This document shows positions 7,837-17,054 of a stretch of 64,000 bases of DNA, one piece after another. Each line of letters opens with the position of its first letter. Positions within the stretch are counted from its first letter, which is position 1. Below the pieces are notes generated by a model, which was not told the origin of the DNA, searched no databases, and worked only from the letters and a program-made list of their open reading frames with translations. The DNA is taken from assembly GCF_001613145.1 (NCBI RefSeq), contig NZ_BDBU01000011.1, positions 49,206-113,205 on the forward strand, in the 5' to 3' direction. The translations under genes and the position numbers were made by a program. Source of the stretch: Nocardia jejuensis NBRC 103114. Its GTDB lineage: Bacteria; Actinomycetota; Actinomycetes; Mycobacteriales; Mycobacteriaceae.

Positions 7837-7912
7837 GCTGCATCTCCTTGGCATGCGTGGAGGCCCTCCGTGGTTACACAAGCTGCCGCCTCCGGCCCCT
7901 GACCACTCATGC
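7818..7912. repeat. 21-bp direct repeat covering the thrS stop and the HIT start
   Basis: The same 21 bases occur at 7818-7838 and 7892-7912, 74 bp apart. On the minus strand each copy carries an ATGA and then reads A-T-G-A-G-T-G-G-T-C-A-G. One copy is the thrS stop/smORF start, the other the smORF stop/HIT start. It looks like a short tandem duplication of the original thrS-HIT junction. Confidence 0.8.
7833..7910 (-). CDS. 25-codon ORF bridging thrS and the HIT gene
   Basis: ATG at 7910-7908 overlaps the thrS stop, and the TGA at 7835-7833 overlaps the HIT start, giving two consecutive ATGA junctions. The peptide starts M-S-G-Q-G-P-E, nearly the same as the HIT protein start M-S-G-Q-G-P-G, because of the 21-bp duplication. 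It contains two cysteines and the HIT ribosome-binding site lies inside it. Probably a translational coupling leader rather than a functional protein; expression is not proven. Confidence 0.45.
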   Translation of the reverse strand: MSGQGPEAAACVTTEGLHACQGDAA

Positions 7913-9979
7913 CGTGGCCGATCGGATCTCGAAGCCCTCGGCGGTGGGCGAGGTGTTCTCGCGCCGCGCGACCCAGTCCCGGACGGTGGCGATGGCGTCG
8001 GCCACCGGCACGCCGTTGACCTGGGTGCCGTCCCGGAACCGGAAGCTCACCGCGTTCGCCTCCACATCGCGCGCACCGGCCAGCAGCATGAACGGGATCT
8101 TCTGCGCGGTCTGGTTGAAGATCTTCTTCTGCATGCGGTCGTCGCTGCGATCCACCTCGGCGCGGATGTCGTGCGAGAGCAGTTCCTCGATCACCGCGTC
8201 CAGATGCGGGGCGAAGTCCGCCGCGACCGGGATGCCGACCACCTGCACCGGCGCGAGCCAGGCCGGGAACGCACCCGCGTAGTGCTCGGTCAGCACACCG
8301 AAGAAGCGCTCGATGGAACCGAACAGCGCGCGGTGGATCATGACCGGGCGATGCTTCTGACCATCGGAGCCGGTGTACTCGAGCTCGAAGCGTTCGGGCA
8401 GGTTGAAGTCCAGCTGGATGGTGGACATCTGCCAGGTGCGACCCAGCGCGTCCTTGGCCTGCACGGAGATCTTGGGTCCGTAGAAGGCCGCGCCGCCCGG
8501 ATCGGGCACCAGGTCCAGACCGGAGTCGGTGGCCACCTTGCGCAGGGTTTCGGTGGCCTCCTCCCACAGCTCGTCCGATCCGACGAACTTCTTCGGATCC
8601 TTGGTCGAGAGTTCGAGGTAGAAATCGTCCAGGCCGTAGTCGCGCAGCAGGCTGAGCACGAATTGCAGGGTGCTGGTCAGCTCCGCGTGCATCTGCTCCT
8701 TGGTGCAGTAGATGTGCGCGTCGTCCTGGGTCATGCCGCGCACACGGGTCAAACCGTGTACGACACCGGACTTCTCGTAGCGGTACACCGAACCGAACTC
8801 GAACATGCGCAGCGGCAGTTCCCGGTAGGACCGGCCGCGCGAACGGAAGATCAGGTTGTGCATCGGGCAGTTCATCGGCTTGACGTAGTAGTCCTGGCCG
8901 GGCTTGCGGACCGTGCCGTCCTCGTTGAGTTCGGCGTCCAGGTGCATGGCCGGGAACATGCCCTCGCGGTACCAGTCCAGGTGGCCCGAGACCTCGAAGA
9001 GGTGGCCCTTGGTGATGTGCGGGGTGTTGACGAACTCGTACCCCGCGGCCACGTGGCGACGGCGCGAGTAGTCCTCGAGCTCCTTGCGGATGATGCCGCC
9101 CTTGGGGTGGAACACCGGCAGGCCCGAGCCCAGCTCGTCCGGGAAGGAGAACAGGTCCAGCTCGAGACCGAGCTTGCGGTGATCGCGCTTCTCGGCCTCT
9201 TCCAGCAGACGCAGGTATTCGTCCTGTGCCTCCTGCGATTCCCACGCGGTGCCGTAGATGCGCTGCAGATCCTCGCGGCTCTGATCACCGCGCCAGTAGG
9301 CGGCGGAGCTGCGGGTCAGCTTGAAGGCGGGAATGTACTTGGTGGTCGGGATGTGCGGGCCGCGACACAGGTCGCCCCACAGGGTCTCGCCGCTGCGCGG
9401 GTCCAGGTTGTCGTAGATGGTCAGCTCGTTCGGTTGCAGGTCGCTGCCGCCGACCTCCATGATCTCCGGATCGTCGATACCCGACTTGTCGGTGATCAGC
9501 TCCAGCTTGAACGGCTCCTTGGCCAGTTCGACCCGGGCCTCCTCGACGTCGACCACGCGACGCGAAAAGCGCTGCGCGCCTTTGACGATCTTCTTCATCC
9601 GGGATTCGAGCTTGGTCAGATCCTCGGGAGTGAAGGGGCGCTGCACCTGGAAGTCGTAGTAGAAGCCGTCCTTGATGAAGGGGCCGATGCCCAGCTTCGC
9701 CTCGGGGAACTCCTGCTGCACGGCCTGGGCCAGCACGTGGGCGGCCGAGTGCCGGATCACGCTGCGGCCGTCCTCGGAGTCGGCGGTGACCGCCTCGACC
9801 TCGACGTCGACCTCGGGGATCCAGGACAGGTCCTTGAGGTTGCCCTCACCGTCGCGCACGACGATGACGGCTTCGGGACCCTTGTTCGGCAGTTCTGCCT
9901 CGCGCACCGCGGCCCCGGCCGTAGTCCCGGCCGGCACCCGGACGAGGGCGGCTGGGGTCCTTGCGGCTGAGGTGGTCAC
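7907..9979 (-). CDS. thrS: Threonyl-tRNA synthetase
   Basis: 690 residues, cytosolic class II synthetase. Charges tRNA-Thr. N-terminal TGS domain (about 1-75), the editing domain with H-S-A-A-H (zinc/editing site) near residue 80, and the catalytic core with M-N-C-P-M-H (zinc-binding Cys) and class II motifs 2 and 3, then the C-terminal anticodon domain (V-V-G-I-P-V-A). The GTG start at 9979 is chosen for its AAGGAG nine bases upstream and the usual 690-residue length; the longer frame to 10144 has no support. First gene of the PIM operon, as in mycobacteria. Confidence 0.95.
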   Translation of the reverse strand: MTTSAARTPAALVRVPAGTTAGAAVREAELPNKGPEAVIVVRDGEGNLKDLSWIPEVDVEVEAVTADSEDGRSVIRHSAAHVLAQAVQQEFPEAKLGIGPFIKDGFYYDFQVQRPFTPEDLTKLESRMKKIVKGAQRFSRRVVDVEEARVELAKEPFKLELITDKSGIDDPEIMEVGGSDLQPNELTIYDNLDPRSGETLWGDLCRGPHIPTTKYIPAFKLTRSSAAYWRGDQSREDLQRIYGTAWESQEAQDEYLRLLEEAEKRDHRKLGLELDLFSFPDELGSGLPVFHPKGGIIRKELEDYSRRRHVAAGYEFVNTPHITKGHLFEVSGHLDWYREGMFPAMHLDAELNEDGTVRKPGQDYYVKPMNCPMHNLIFRSRGRSYRELPLRMFEFGSVYRYEKSGVVHGLTRVRGMTQDDAHIYCTKEQMHAELTSTLQFVLSLLRDYGLDDFYLELSTKDPKKFVGSDELWEEATETLRKVATDSGLDLVPDPGGAAFYGPKISVQAKDALGRTWQMSTIQLDFNLPERFELEYTGSDGQKHRPVMIHRALFGSIERFFGVLTEHYAGAFPAWLAPVQVVGIPVAADFAPHLDAVIEELLSHDIRAEVDRSDDRMQKKIFNQTAQKIPFMLLAGARDVEANAVSFRFRDGTQVNGVPVADAIATVRDWVARRENTSPTAEGFEIRSATA

Positions 9980-10322
9980 GGCTGTGCGCTCCTTGGCAAT
10001 CTGGCGGCGGACCGCTCGGTCCGGCCGTTCGTGTCGGGCAGTGCTGGGGTGGACGCGCGGGGAGAGGTCCCCGCGATCACAGCCGGTCACGCTCGCCATA
10101 CTTCGCGAAACGCTTTGCTCCGGCGCGCACCATGCTATCGGCATGGGGGTGGCCGCGTGCCGATGGACCGGCCCCGCCGCGCCGCCGTCGGGGGCGACCC
10201 TCCGGACCTGCCCCCGCCGACTCGGTTCTACCTCGGGTTATGCGGAAATCGCCCAGATCGCGGCACGCGAGACCAGCGGGCTGGCGCGGCCGGAATCGAC
10301 GCGCACCGTGCGGCCGATCCGG
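9980..10322. other. Intergenic region upstream of thrS
   Basis: Non-coding gap between thrS and the FhuF-like gene, both on the minus strand. It must hold the thrS promoter and the 3' end of the FhuF-like transcript. No T-box leader, riboswitch or convincing hairpin was seen. Confidence 0.5.
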
Positions 10323-11123
10323 TCAGCCCCGCGTCGCCAGCTCGTACAGCAACTTCTCCCGCTGCGCCGCAGGCCGTTTCGGGCAGCTCGTGCACATCTC
10401 CGATCCGGGCACCTCGAACACCAGGCAGCAGGAGATCCGGCGCACGAACGTCCGCGACCCGATATCGCTGAATCGCGGAACCGGCAGTCGCCCGGCGACC
10501 TCGTGCGCCAGCCGCGCGGCCGCGTCCTGATCTCCGGCGTCCAGCGCCCGGTTCCCGATGGCGTCCGCGACGATCGCCCACAGCGACGGCACGCTCGCCC
10601 CCGACACCTGTGCGACCACCGGAATCACCCGTGAGAGCGAGACCCGCAGCCGATGCCCGATCGAGCATCCGTGCTCGTCCGGCGCAGCGCCGCAGCACGA
10701 ATCGGCCCCCGGTCCCGCACCCGCGCCGGGCGTGCTCGGCCGCTCGCCCGCGCCCGCCCACTCGCCCACCGTGACGTCGGCGGCGATATCCCCGAGGATC
10801 GAACCGGCCATCTCGAGATCGTCGAACTCGCCGATCCCCGGAACGGGAAACACCCTCTCGATCCCGCCGTCGGGCCGAATCTCGCACGCGATGTGCTCGA
10901 GCGCGGGATCCATGGCCGCACTGCCGGTCGCGAACGCCTCGACGATCGGCGCGATCAGCGACGACGCCGCCATGCACCACCACAGCGTCCCCGACACCCG
11001 TGCGTCCCCGGTGCCCCAGGAGATCCCCATCTCCGAGATCCGGTCCTCGAGCCATCGCGGGTCCAGCAGCTCGGTGCCCGGCACCGCTGCCCTCGACACA
11101 GGGGGCTGCGCAACCATTTCCAT
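10323..11123 (-). CDS. FhuF-like (2Fe-2S) siderophore-iron reductase
   Basis: 266 residues. The C-terminal C-C-x10-C-x2-C motif (C-C-L-V-F... M-C-T-S-C-P) is the [2Fe-2S]-binding signature of FhuF/FchA-type ferric siderophore reductases. The middle contains a low-complexity G-A-G-A-G-P segment with a second cysteine cluster (S-C-C-G-A-A and H-G-C-S). Start: two ATGs six bases apart (11123 and 11117); the first is given, with GGAG upstream. It stands alone, not in a siderophore cluster, downstream of a SulP gene on the same strand. Iron control is likely from family knowledge but no good IdeR box was found. Confidence 0.8.
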   Translation of the reverse strand: MEMVAQPPVSRAAVPGTELLDPRWLEDRISEMGISWGTGDARVSGTLWWCMAASSLIAPIVEAFATGSAAMDPALEHIACEIRPDGGIERVFPVPGIGEFDDLEMAGSILGDIAADVTVGEWAGAGERPSTPGAGAGPGADSCCGAAPDEHGCSIGHRLRVSLSRVIPVVAQVSGASVPSLWAIVADAIGNRALDAGDQDAAARLAHEVAGRLPVPRFSDIGSRTFVRRISCCLVFEVPGSEMCTSCPKRPAAQREKLLYELATRG

Positions 11124-11515
11124 CCGACTCCGATCCAGCCGCCGATACCCGGGGCTATACCTCCACGATGTCACGATCTTCGCCACAGCGCGCCACTGCC
11201 TCGGCTCGCCGCCGCTCTCCCGCCCCGCGCACGCGGACATCAGATTAGGCGGCGCCGAACCAGACGTACCGCAGGCGCGCCCGGAATCGGCCGGACCACC
11301 GGAGGGCGGCAGGACGCCTCCGCCAACAGGCAAGCAGCGCAGAAGATTTCACTTCGAGACCAACGCCTCGCAGATCGAGTCCATCCCGCGGCGGACCCCG
11401 ACATTCCGCGGATCGGGCGACCCGGTCCACCACTCACCCGAGCGTGGTCGGCGACATCGCGAACAGCGCGGCGTTCGACACCTGGGCCCGCACAGAACAC
11501 CCGGCCCGGCACACG

Positions 11516-11555
11516 CGAACGTGCAGGCGCTCGCGAGGAGGCGCCTGCACGTTCG
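11516..11555. repeat. Perfect 15-bp inverted repeat with 10-nt loop
   Basis: Arms CGAACGTGCAGGCGC and its exact complement enclose a 10-nt loop (11531-11540). It is about 45 nt past the SulP terminator on the minus strand and has no T-run. It could be a second terminator or an RNA-stability element. Confidence 0.6.
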
Positions 11556-11600
11556 AGTCACTCGGCGGTGAGTCCGGTGGTGTCTTCCGATCGGACGGGG

Positions 11601-11635
11601 CCGGGATGCGCGGAGTCGGCTCCGCGCACCCCGGG
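11601..11635 (-). terminator. Terminator of the first SulP-carbonic anhydrase gene
   Basis: A 15-bp stem with one mismatch and a TCGG tetraloop begins 4 nt beyond the stop codon at 11640. GC-rich and without a T-run, as is common in actinomycetes. Confidence 0.65.
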
Positions 11636-11639
11636 CCGG

Positions 11640-13874
11640 TCAGTTGAGGACGGTCGCCAAGGCCGATAGGTCGGCGTCGGCGATCTCGGAAATGCCCTCG
11701 GCGGTCACCTCGATGACGCGCGCGGTGCCGATGTCGAAGAACAGACCCGACACGCTGATCCCGCGGCGCCGCACCGCATCCCGAACCACCGGATGCGCGC
11801 GCAGGGTGCCCAGCTGGACGGCGATATTGACCATGCTGAGCTGGTCGGTGACGCCGAACCCGGCGGCCGCGGCGGCCTGGGCGACCGGATGATGCCCGAG
11901 CGTGAAACGCTCGAGGCTGGGCCGGCCGTGTGCGAGCCACGCGCCCAGTCCCGCTCCCGTGGGCGCACCCGCCAGCAGGGCTTTCATTGCGCCGCACGAG
12001 GAATGGCCGCAGACCACCACGTGATCGACCGCCAGCTCCTCGATCGCGAACGCCAGCGCGGCCTCGATGGAACTGTCACGTCCGTTGGCGGGGACCAGGT
12101 TTCCGACATTGCGCACCGTGAACAGATCACCGGGTCCGGTATTGGTGATCACGTTCGGCACGATGCGCGAATCGGCGCACGTGATGAACAGCGAGTGCGG
12201 ATTCTGCCCGTCTCGCAGCTCGTCCAGATGCGGGCGAACCACGTGGGCGTTGCGGCGATGGTAGGTCGCCACGCCCTGGGTGACCGGGTTGCGGCTCTCC
12301 CCGTCCTGACCGGGACTCTCGCCGTCCTGCTCGGGGCGAAGCACCTCGTCCAGCAGGCCGCGAGCCCGCCCGCGCACCGGCGGACCGGTCAGCGAGTCGG
12401 CCATCGAGGCGGTGCCGAGTTCCACGAACTCGACTGTGCCGCCCGTGCTTTCGTGCTGACGCGCCCAGTCGTGAATGGCCTCGTAGGCGGCGTGGTCCAG
12501 GAAGTCCACGCTCATCTCGATCAGCGCGGTGACGCCCTCGGGCACCTTGGCCAGCTCCGAGGACAGCTTGGGCAGCGCCAGGAAGGTGCAGGTGCCGTCG
12601 ATGCTGACCAGCCAGCGATCGGTACCGACCGGGGCGGCCGACACCGCGACGCGCACCACGCGCCACAGCAGCAGCGCGAAGGCCAGCAGCAGACCGATCA
12701 GCACGCCCTCGAGCAGGTTCAGGAACACCACGCCGAGCACCGTGACCGTGTACACCGCGATATCGCCGGTGCGGCGGGCGAGCCGGATGTGCGCCAGCTT
12801 CACCAGCTGGATGCCGATCACGATCAGCAGACCGGCGAGCGCGGACTTGGGAATCTGCTCCACCACGGCCACCAGGGCCACGGCGAACACCAGCAGCCAG
12901 ATTCCGTGCAGGAACGCCGACGCGCGAGAGCGCGCCCCCGCTTGCACATTGGTGGCGCTGCGCACGATGACGCCGGTGACCGGCAGACCGCCGAGCAGGC
13001 CGGAGGTCATATTGGCCGCGCCCTGTGCGACGAGTTCGCGATCGAAATCGGTGCGCGGGCCGGTGTGCATCTTGTCGACGGCGACCGCCGAGAGCAGGCT
13101 CTCGACGCTGGCGATCAGTGCGATGGTGAGCACGGCCAGTGCGACCGCTCCCCAGTTTCCGCTGGGCATCTGCGGGAGACCGATCGCGTCGAACAGCGAG
13201 CCGCTCAACACGATTCGCTCCGGATTGCCGGGCAGCACGAGTGAGAGCACGGTGCCGATGACGACCGCGACCAGCGGCCCGGGCAGCATCTTGAACCTGC
13301 CGGGCACGTACTTCCAGCTCAGCATGATGGCGATCACGACCAAGCCGATGGCGAAGTCGTCGCCGTGCAGGCTCAGCAATTCGCTGGGCAGCTGCACGAG
13401 ATTCTGGAACGCACTGCTGCGCGATGCTCCCCCGAGCAGGACGTGCAGCTGTTGCAGGGCGATGGTGATACCGATGCCGGCCAGCATCGCGTGCACGACC
13501 ACGGGTGCGATGGCCAGGGCCGCGCGGGCGATTCGACTCAGACCGAACAGGATCTGCAGAATGCCGGCGGCGACGGTGATGAAACAGGCTGTCTTCCAGC
13601 CGAACTGGTTGATCGTCTCGGCGACGACCACGGTCAGGCCGGCTGCGGGACCGCTGACCTGTAGCGGCGAACCGCCGATCAGGCCCACCACGACGCCGCC
13701 CACGACGGCGGCGATGAGTCCCGCGGCGATCGGGGCGCCGGAGGCGACCGCGATGCCGAGGGACAGTGGTAGTGCGACCAGGAAGACCACAATGGATGCG
13801 GGCAGATCATGGCGCAGCACGGTGTTGAGCCGGCCGCTGGGTCTGCCTGGCGGTGAATCGGTGTCGATCGACAT
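11640..13874 (-). CDS. SulP-family anion transporter fused to beta-carbonic anhydrase (copy 1)
   Basis: 744 residues. Residues about 15-410 form a SulP/SLC26 membrane domain with 10-12 hydrophobic spans, including the G-G-S-P-L-Q-V-S-G-P signature; about 430-520 is a short cytoplasmic STAS-like segment; about 545-740 is a beta-class carbonic anhydrase with zinc ligands in C-A-D-S-R and H-S-S-C. Such fusions (e.g. Rv3273 of M. tuberculosis) are expected to move bicarbonate or another anion while the enzyme interconverts CO2 and bicarbonate. ATG start at 13874 with GAAGGAG upstream. A close paralogue precedes it. Confidence 0.9.
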   Translation of the reverse strand: MSIDTDSPPGRPSGRLNTVLRHDLPASIVVFLVALPLSLGIAVASGAPIAAGLIAAVVGGVVVGLIGGSPLQVSGPAAGLTVVVAETINQFGWKTACFITVAAGILQILFGLSRIARAALAIAPVVVHAMLAGIGITIALQQLHVLLGGASRSSAFQNLVQLPSELLSLHGDDFAIGLVVIAIMLSWKYVPGRFKMLPGPLVAVVIGTVLSLVLPGNPERIVLSGSLFDAIGLPQMPSGNWGAVALAVLTIALIASVESLLSAVAVDKMHTGPRTDFDRELVAQGAANMTSGLLGGLPVTGVIVRSATNVQAGARSRASAFLHGIWLLVFAVALVAVVEQIPKSALAGLLIVIGIQLVKLAHIRLARRTGDIAVYTVTVLGVVFLNLLEGVLIGLLLAFALLLWRVVRVAVSAAPVGTDRWLVSIDGTCTFLALPKLSSELAKVPEGVTALIEMSVDFLDHAAYEAIHDWARQHESTGGTVEFVELGTASMADSLTGPPVRGRARGLLDEVLRPEQDGESPGQDGESRNPVTQGVATYHRRNAHVVRPHLDELRDGQNPHSLFITCADSRIVPNVITNTGPGDLFTVRNVGNLVPANGRDSSIEAALAFAIEELAVDHVVVCGHSSCGAMKALLAGAPTGAGLGAWLAHGRPSLERFTLGHHPVAQAAAAAGFGVTDQLSMVNIAVQLGTLRAHPVVRDAVRRRGISVSGLFFDIGTARVIEVTAEGISEIADADLSALATVLN

Positions 13875-14036
13875 GGCGCTCCTTCTCCGAAGCGATCTCG
13901 CTCCGCAAGAGACATGTGCTGAGGGGCATCGAATACTGCTGTGGACGGCGTTGGCCACAGACTCACCGGACGAGCTGTCGCAAGATTAGAAGTAAAGACT
14001 TAGCAAAGCCTGAGAAAACTTGCGCCACAATCTGAA

Positions 14037-14070
14037 ACGGGCGCGAACCCTTCGCAGGATTCGCGCCCGT
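14037..14070 (-). terminator. Terminator of the second SulP-carbonic anhydrase gene
   Basis: An 11-bp perfect stem (A-CGGGCGCGAA and complement) with a 12-nt loop begins 11 nt past the stop at 14081 and is followed on the minus strand by GTTTCAG. It separates transcription of the two paralogues; copy 1 is then read from its own promoter in the AT-richer 13875-14030 stretch. Confidence 0.7.
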
Positions 14071-14080
14071 GACCGGAATA

Positions 14081-16318
14081 TCACGCAGGTTGTGCTGCTA
14101 CAGGCCGTCCGACGTCGTCGATCTCGGCGATGCCGTCGACGGTGACCTCCACCACTCTGGCGGTGGAGATGTCGAAGAACAGACCCGAGAGCACCACTCC
14201 GCGCTCGATGACCCCGCGGCGCACCACCGGATGCGCGTAGAGCGTCTCCAACTGCACGGCCACGTTCACCATGCCCAACTGATCCACCGGCCGGTAGCCG
14301 GCAGCGGCCGCCGCCAGCGCCACCGGATGCCCGAGCCGGTACCGCAGCAGACTCGGCTGCGCGTGCGCCAGCCAATGATCCAGATTCGACCCGGTCACCG
14401 CCTCGGAGTGCAGCGCCTCCATCGCACCGCAGCCCGAATGCCCGCACACCACGACCGAGCGCACGTCGAGTTTGTCCAGGGCATAGATGAGCGCGGCCTC
14501 CATCGAGGAATCCTGCCCGTCCGTCGGAATCAGATTGCCGACATTGCGCACCGTGAACAGATCACCGGGACCGCTGTTGGTGATGACGTTCGGCACGATG
14601 CGCGAATCGGCGCAGGTGACGAACAGCGAATCCGGCTCCTGGCTGTCGCGCAGCACCCCCAGATGCGGTCGCACCACATGCGCGTGACTGCGGTGGTAGG
14701 CGGCCACTCCCGCCACGATCGGATCCACATCGGCGCCGGTGCGCCGCCACGGTCCCAGCACCTCGTTGAGCATGTGCCGCGAATGTCCGCGCGCGGGCGG
14801 CCCGTCGCCGGTGCCGGCCATGCGCACCGTGCCCATCTCGACGAAGTCGACCGTGCCGCCGGCGAGCCGATGCTCGTTCACCCACTCCTGGATCGCGTCG
14901 TGCGCGGCGTGATCGAGGAAGTCGACGGTCATCTCGACCGTCACCGCCGCACCCGCGGGCACCTTGGCCAGTTCTGCCGACAGCTTCGGCAGCGCCAGGA
15001 AGGTGAACGTGCCGTCCACACTCACCCGCCACCGCCCGGGCTCGATCGCCTCCGACACGACCGAGACCTTCACCACCCGCCACAGCAGCAGCGCGAACGC
15101 GAGCGCGAGTCCGACGAGCATGCCCAGCAACAGGTTCCAGAACACCACCACGATGATGGTCGCGGCGTACACCACCAGGTCACCGGTGCGCCGGGCCCGC
15201 CGCACGTGCGCGAGCTTGATGAGCTGGATGCCGACCACGATGAGCAGCCCCGCGAGCGCCGCCTTGGGAATCTGGCGCACCACCCCGACCAGCGCCACCG
15301 AGAACAGCAGGATCCACAGCCCGTGCATCATGGTCGAGGCCTTGGTCTGCGCGCCCGCCTTCACATTGGTGATGCTGCGGACGATCACCGCCGCGATCGG
15401 CAGGCCGCCGATCATTCCGGACACCATATTGGCCGTGCCCTGCCCGATCAGTTCGCGATCCAGGTCGCTCTTGCGACCCGAGCTCTGACCCGGTCGCATC
15501 CGGTCGACCGCGACCGCCGAGAGCAGGGTTTCCACGCTCGCGATCAGGGCGATGGTCATCGCAGTCAGGGCGACGGTGGCCCAGCCGCCGTGCGGCACCT
15601 GCGGCAGGCGGATCTCGTCCAGCAGCGAGCCGTCCAACACGATGTGCTCCACCCGGGTGGGCAGCACCATTGCCAGCAGAGTCGCCACGAGGACCGCGAC
15701 CAGCGGCGCGGGCACTCGCTTGATCGCCGCGGGCACATGCCGCCAGCCGATCAGGATGGCGATCACCACGACGCCCAGAGTCAGGTCCCCCACGTGGGCG
15801 ACGCGCAACTGATGCGGCAGTCCGGCGATGCTCTCCCAGGAACTGCTGAGCGAGTCGCCGCCCAGCAGCACGTGGATCTGCTGCAGGCCGATCACCACGC
15901 CGATGCCCGCGAGCATCGCGTGCACCACGACCGGCGCGATCGCGAGGGCGCCGCGCGCGATCTTGCTGAGCCCGAACAGGATTTGCAGCATCCCGGCCAG
16001 CACGGTGATGAAACAGGTGGCCGCCCAGCCGAATTGGTTGATCGATTCGGCGACGATCACGGTCAGGCTGGCGGTCGGGCCGCTGACCTGCAAGCTGGAG
16101 CCGCCCAGCGCCCCGGCGACCACGCCGCCCACGATCACGGCGATGAGTCCGGCGGCGACCGGTGCGCCCACGGCGACGGCGATGCCGATGGACAGCGGCA
16201 GGGAAACCAGGAACACCACCACGGAGGCGGGTAGATCGCGTCGGATCAGGTCCGCACTGTGCCATTTCCCGGTTCCGGGAAGCGACGTCCGTGGAAGCTG
16301 TTCGGTGACGGTGGACAT
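14081..16318 (-). CDS. SulP-family anion transporter fused to beta-carbonic anhydrase (copy 2)
   Basis: 745 residues with the same architecture as the next gene: SulP membrane domain (about 15-410), short STAS-like linker, and beta-carbonic anhydrase (about 550-735) with C-A-D-S-R and H-S-G-C zinc ligands. The transmembrane signature is G-S-S-L-Q-V-S-G-P. ATG start with AAGGAG four bases upstream. Long co-linear similarity to copy 1, with differences concentrated in the linker between the two domains, shows an old tandem duplication. A difference in anion preference or regulation is possible but cannot be read from the sequence. Confidence 0.9.
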   Translation of the reverse strand: MSTVTEQLPRTSLPGTGKWHSADLIRRDLPASVVVFLVSLPLSIGIAVAVGAPVAAGLIAVIVGGVVAGALGGSSLQVSGPTASLTVIVAESINQFGWAATCFITVLAGMLQILFGLSKIARGALAIAPVVVHAMLAGIGVVIGLQQIHVLLGGDSLSSSWESIAGLPHQLRVAHVGDLTLGVVVIAILIGWRHVPAAIKRVPAPLVAVLVATLLAMVLPTRVEHIVLDGSLLDEIRLPQVPHGGWATVALTAMTIALIASVETLLSAVAVDRMRPGQSSGRKSDLDRELIGQGTANMVSGMIGGLPIAAVIVRSITNVKAGAQTKASTMMHGLWILLFSVALVGVVRQIPKAALAGLLIVVGIQLIKLAHVRRARRTGDLVVYAATIIVVVFWNLLLGMLVGLALAFALLLWRVVKVSVVSEAIEPGRWRVSVDGTFTFLALPKLSAELAKVPAGAAVTVEMTVDFLDHAAHDAIQEWVNEHRLAGGTVDFVEMGTVRMAGTGDGPPARGHSRHMLNEVLGPWRRTGADVDPIVAGVAAYHRSHAHVVRPHLGVLRDSQEPDSLFVTCADSRIVPNVITNSGPGDLFTVRNVGNLIPTDGQDSSMEAALIYALDKLDVRSVVVCGHSGCGAMEALHSEAVTGSNLDHWLAHAQPSLLRYRLGHPVALAAAAAGYRPVDQLGMVNVAVQLETLYAHPVVRRGVIERGVVLSGLFFDISTARVVEVTVDGIAEIDDVGRPVAAQPA

Positions 16319-16635
16319 ATTTCTCCTTCGCCGGCACGGCGGGGCCGTCCGGTTCATCGGTCAACATGTACTGGCATCGAGAGCGAGCGGCGGGCGTGGC
16401 TGTGACAGCACGACGCTATGAAGATCAAGATCTCGGGGAACGCGGTAATCGTAAAGACGATGCAAAGGATCCGGAAAGGGTTTGCGGCGATTGAGACGAA
16501 CCCTTATCGAACTGTGATCTAGGCCACTCGACTAGAACGATACCCAGGCAGAACAGCGGGCCGGGTGGTCGACCACCCGGCCCGCTCGTCCGTATTCGTC
16601 AGTGTTCATCCGTCGCTGAAGTGTTCGTCGTGGAA
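16319..16635. other. Intergenic region with 32-bp palindrome
   Basis: Non-coding. Holds the promoter region of SulP copy 2 (the AT-richer 16410-16530 part) and the palindromic terminator of the small CsbD operon. No supported ORF. Confidence 0.5.
16555..16586. terminator. Perfect 32-bp GC palindrome, probable terminator of the CsbD/small-protein operon
   Basis: Sixteen bases (AGCGGGCCGGGTGGTC) followed directly by their complement. It lies about 50 nt after the stop of the 51-residue gene and in front of the SulP promoter region, so it should insulate them. The lack of any loop base is unusual. Confidence 0.6.
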
Positions 16636-16791
16636 TCAGTCCGCGGCGGGGTCCGCCGCCGCTTCCGAGCCCGTTCCGGATTCCGGTCCCAGCACGACCG
16701 CTTCCCACCAGTCGTGCAGCGGGCTGGGGTCCGGCCAGACCGCGACGACGTCACCGGAGTCGTGCCGCGGTCCACCCGTCCGATTGGCCAT
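16636..16791 (-). CDS. Small hypothetical protein downstream of CsbD
   Basis: 51 residues, ATG five bases after the CsbD stop, so co-translated with it. The middle is hydrophobic/aromatic (V-V-A-V-W-P-D-P and H-D-W-W-E-A-V-V-L-G) and the end is a run of Asp/Ala. No known motif. It has high third-position GC and a terminator close behind it, which supports a real gene. A longer in-frame extension up to 16869 overlaps CsbD and is not preferred. Confidence 0.5.
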   Translation of the reverse strand: MANRTGGPRHDSGDVVAVWPDPSPLHDWWEAVVLGPESGTGSEAAADPAAD

Positions 16792-16795
16792 CACG

Positions 16796-16996
16796 TCACC
16801 GCACCGTCCGACGACGACCACGGCCGGAGCGGAGGGCGTCCTTGAGCTTCTCCCCCGCGCCTCTGACATCGGACGCCAACTGCCGGCGACGGCCTTCGCC
16901 GGCCATCCGCCGGTCTCCGATCGCCTCGCCGAACGCTTGACGCGCGCGGCCGCTCAGTTTGTCGATTTTGTTCCTGACCTTGCTGCTACCACTCAT
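16796..16996 (-). CDS. CsbD family stress-response protein (second copy)
   Basis: 66 residues, highly charged, with the CsbD start K-V-R-N-K-I-D-K-L-S-G-R-A-R-Q. It lacks the usual G-x-V-T-G-D and reads G-D-R-R-M-A-G-E-G instead, so it is a divergent member. The C-terminus is Arg-rich (R-G-R-R-R). ATG at 16996 with AGAGGT upstream. A GTTT-N14-GGGTTAT promoter lies about 60 nt upstream. Confidence 0.78.
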   Translation of the reverse strand: MSGSSKVRNKIDKLSGRARQAFGEAIGDRRMAGEGRRRQLASDVRGAGEKLKDALRSGRGRRRTVR

Positions 16997-17054
16997 GGGC
17001 AAACCTCTTGTCGGATCAGCCGACTCCGGGAGCCGAAGACGGCTTCATCAGGGC

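Larger units (their letters stand above)
11124..11639. other. 516-bp intergenic region with two hairpins
   Basis: Non-coding space between the first SulP gene and the FhuF-like gene. It contains the terminator after the SulP stop and a separate 15-bp inverted repeat; the promoter of the FhuF-like gene should be in 11124-11300. Open frames across it are not supported by starts or by similarity. Confidence 0.5.

Noticed and set aside
7835..9970. Long plus-strand ORF opposite thrS
   Set aside because: Shadow of a GC-rich gene; the minus strand encodes all thrS motifs.
9980..10322. T-box or other leader upstream of thrS
   Set aside because: No specifier loop, antiterminator sequence or terminator pair was seen.
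11245..11263. Possible IdeR/DtxR iron box upstream of the FhuF-like gene
   Set aside because: Only about 10 of 19 consensus positions match and the site is about 120 bp from the start.
14069..16234. 721-codon plus-strand ORF opposite SulP copy 2
   Set aside because: His/Gln/Arg-rich shadow frame without a ribosome-binding site or family pattern.
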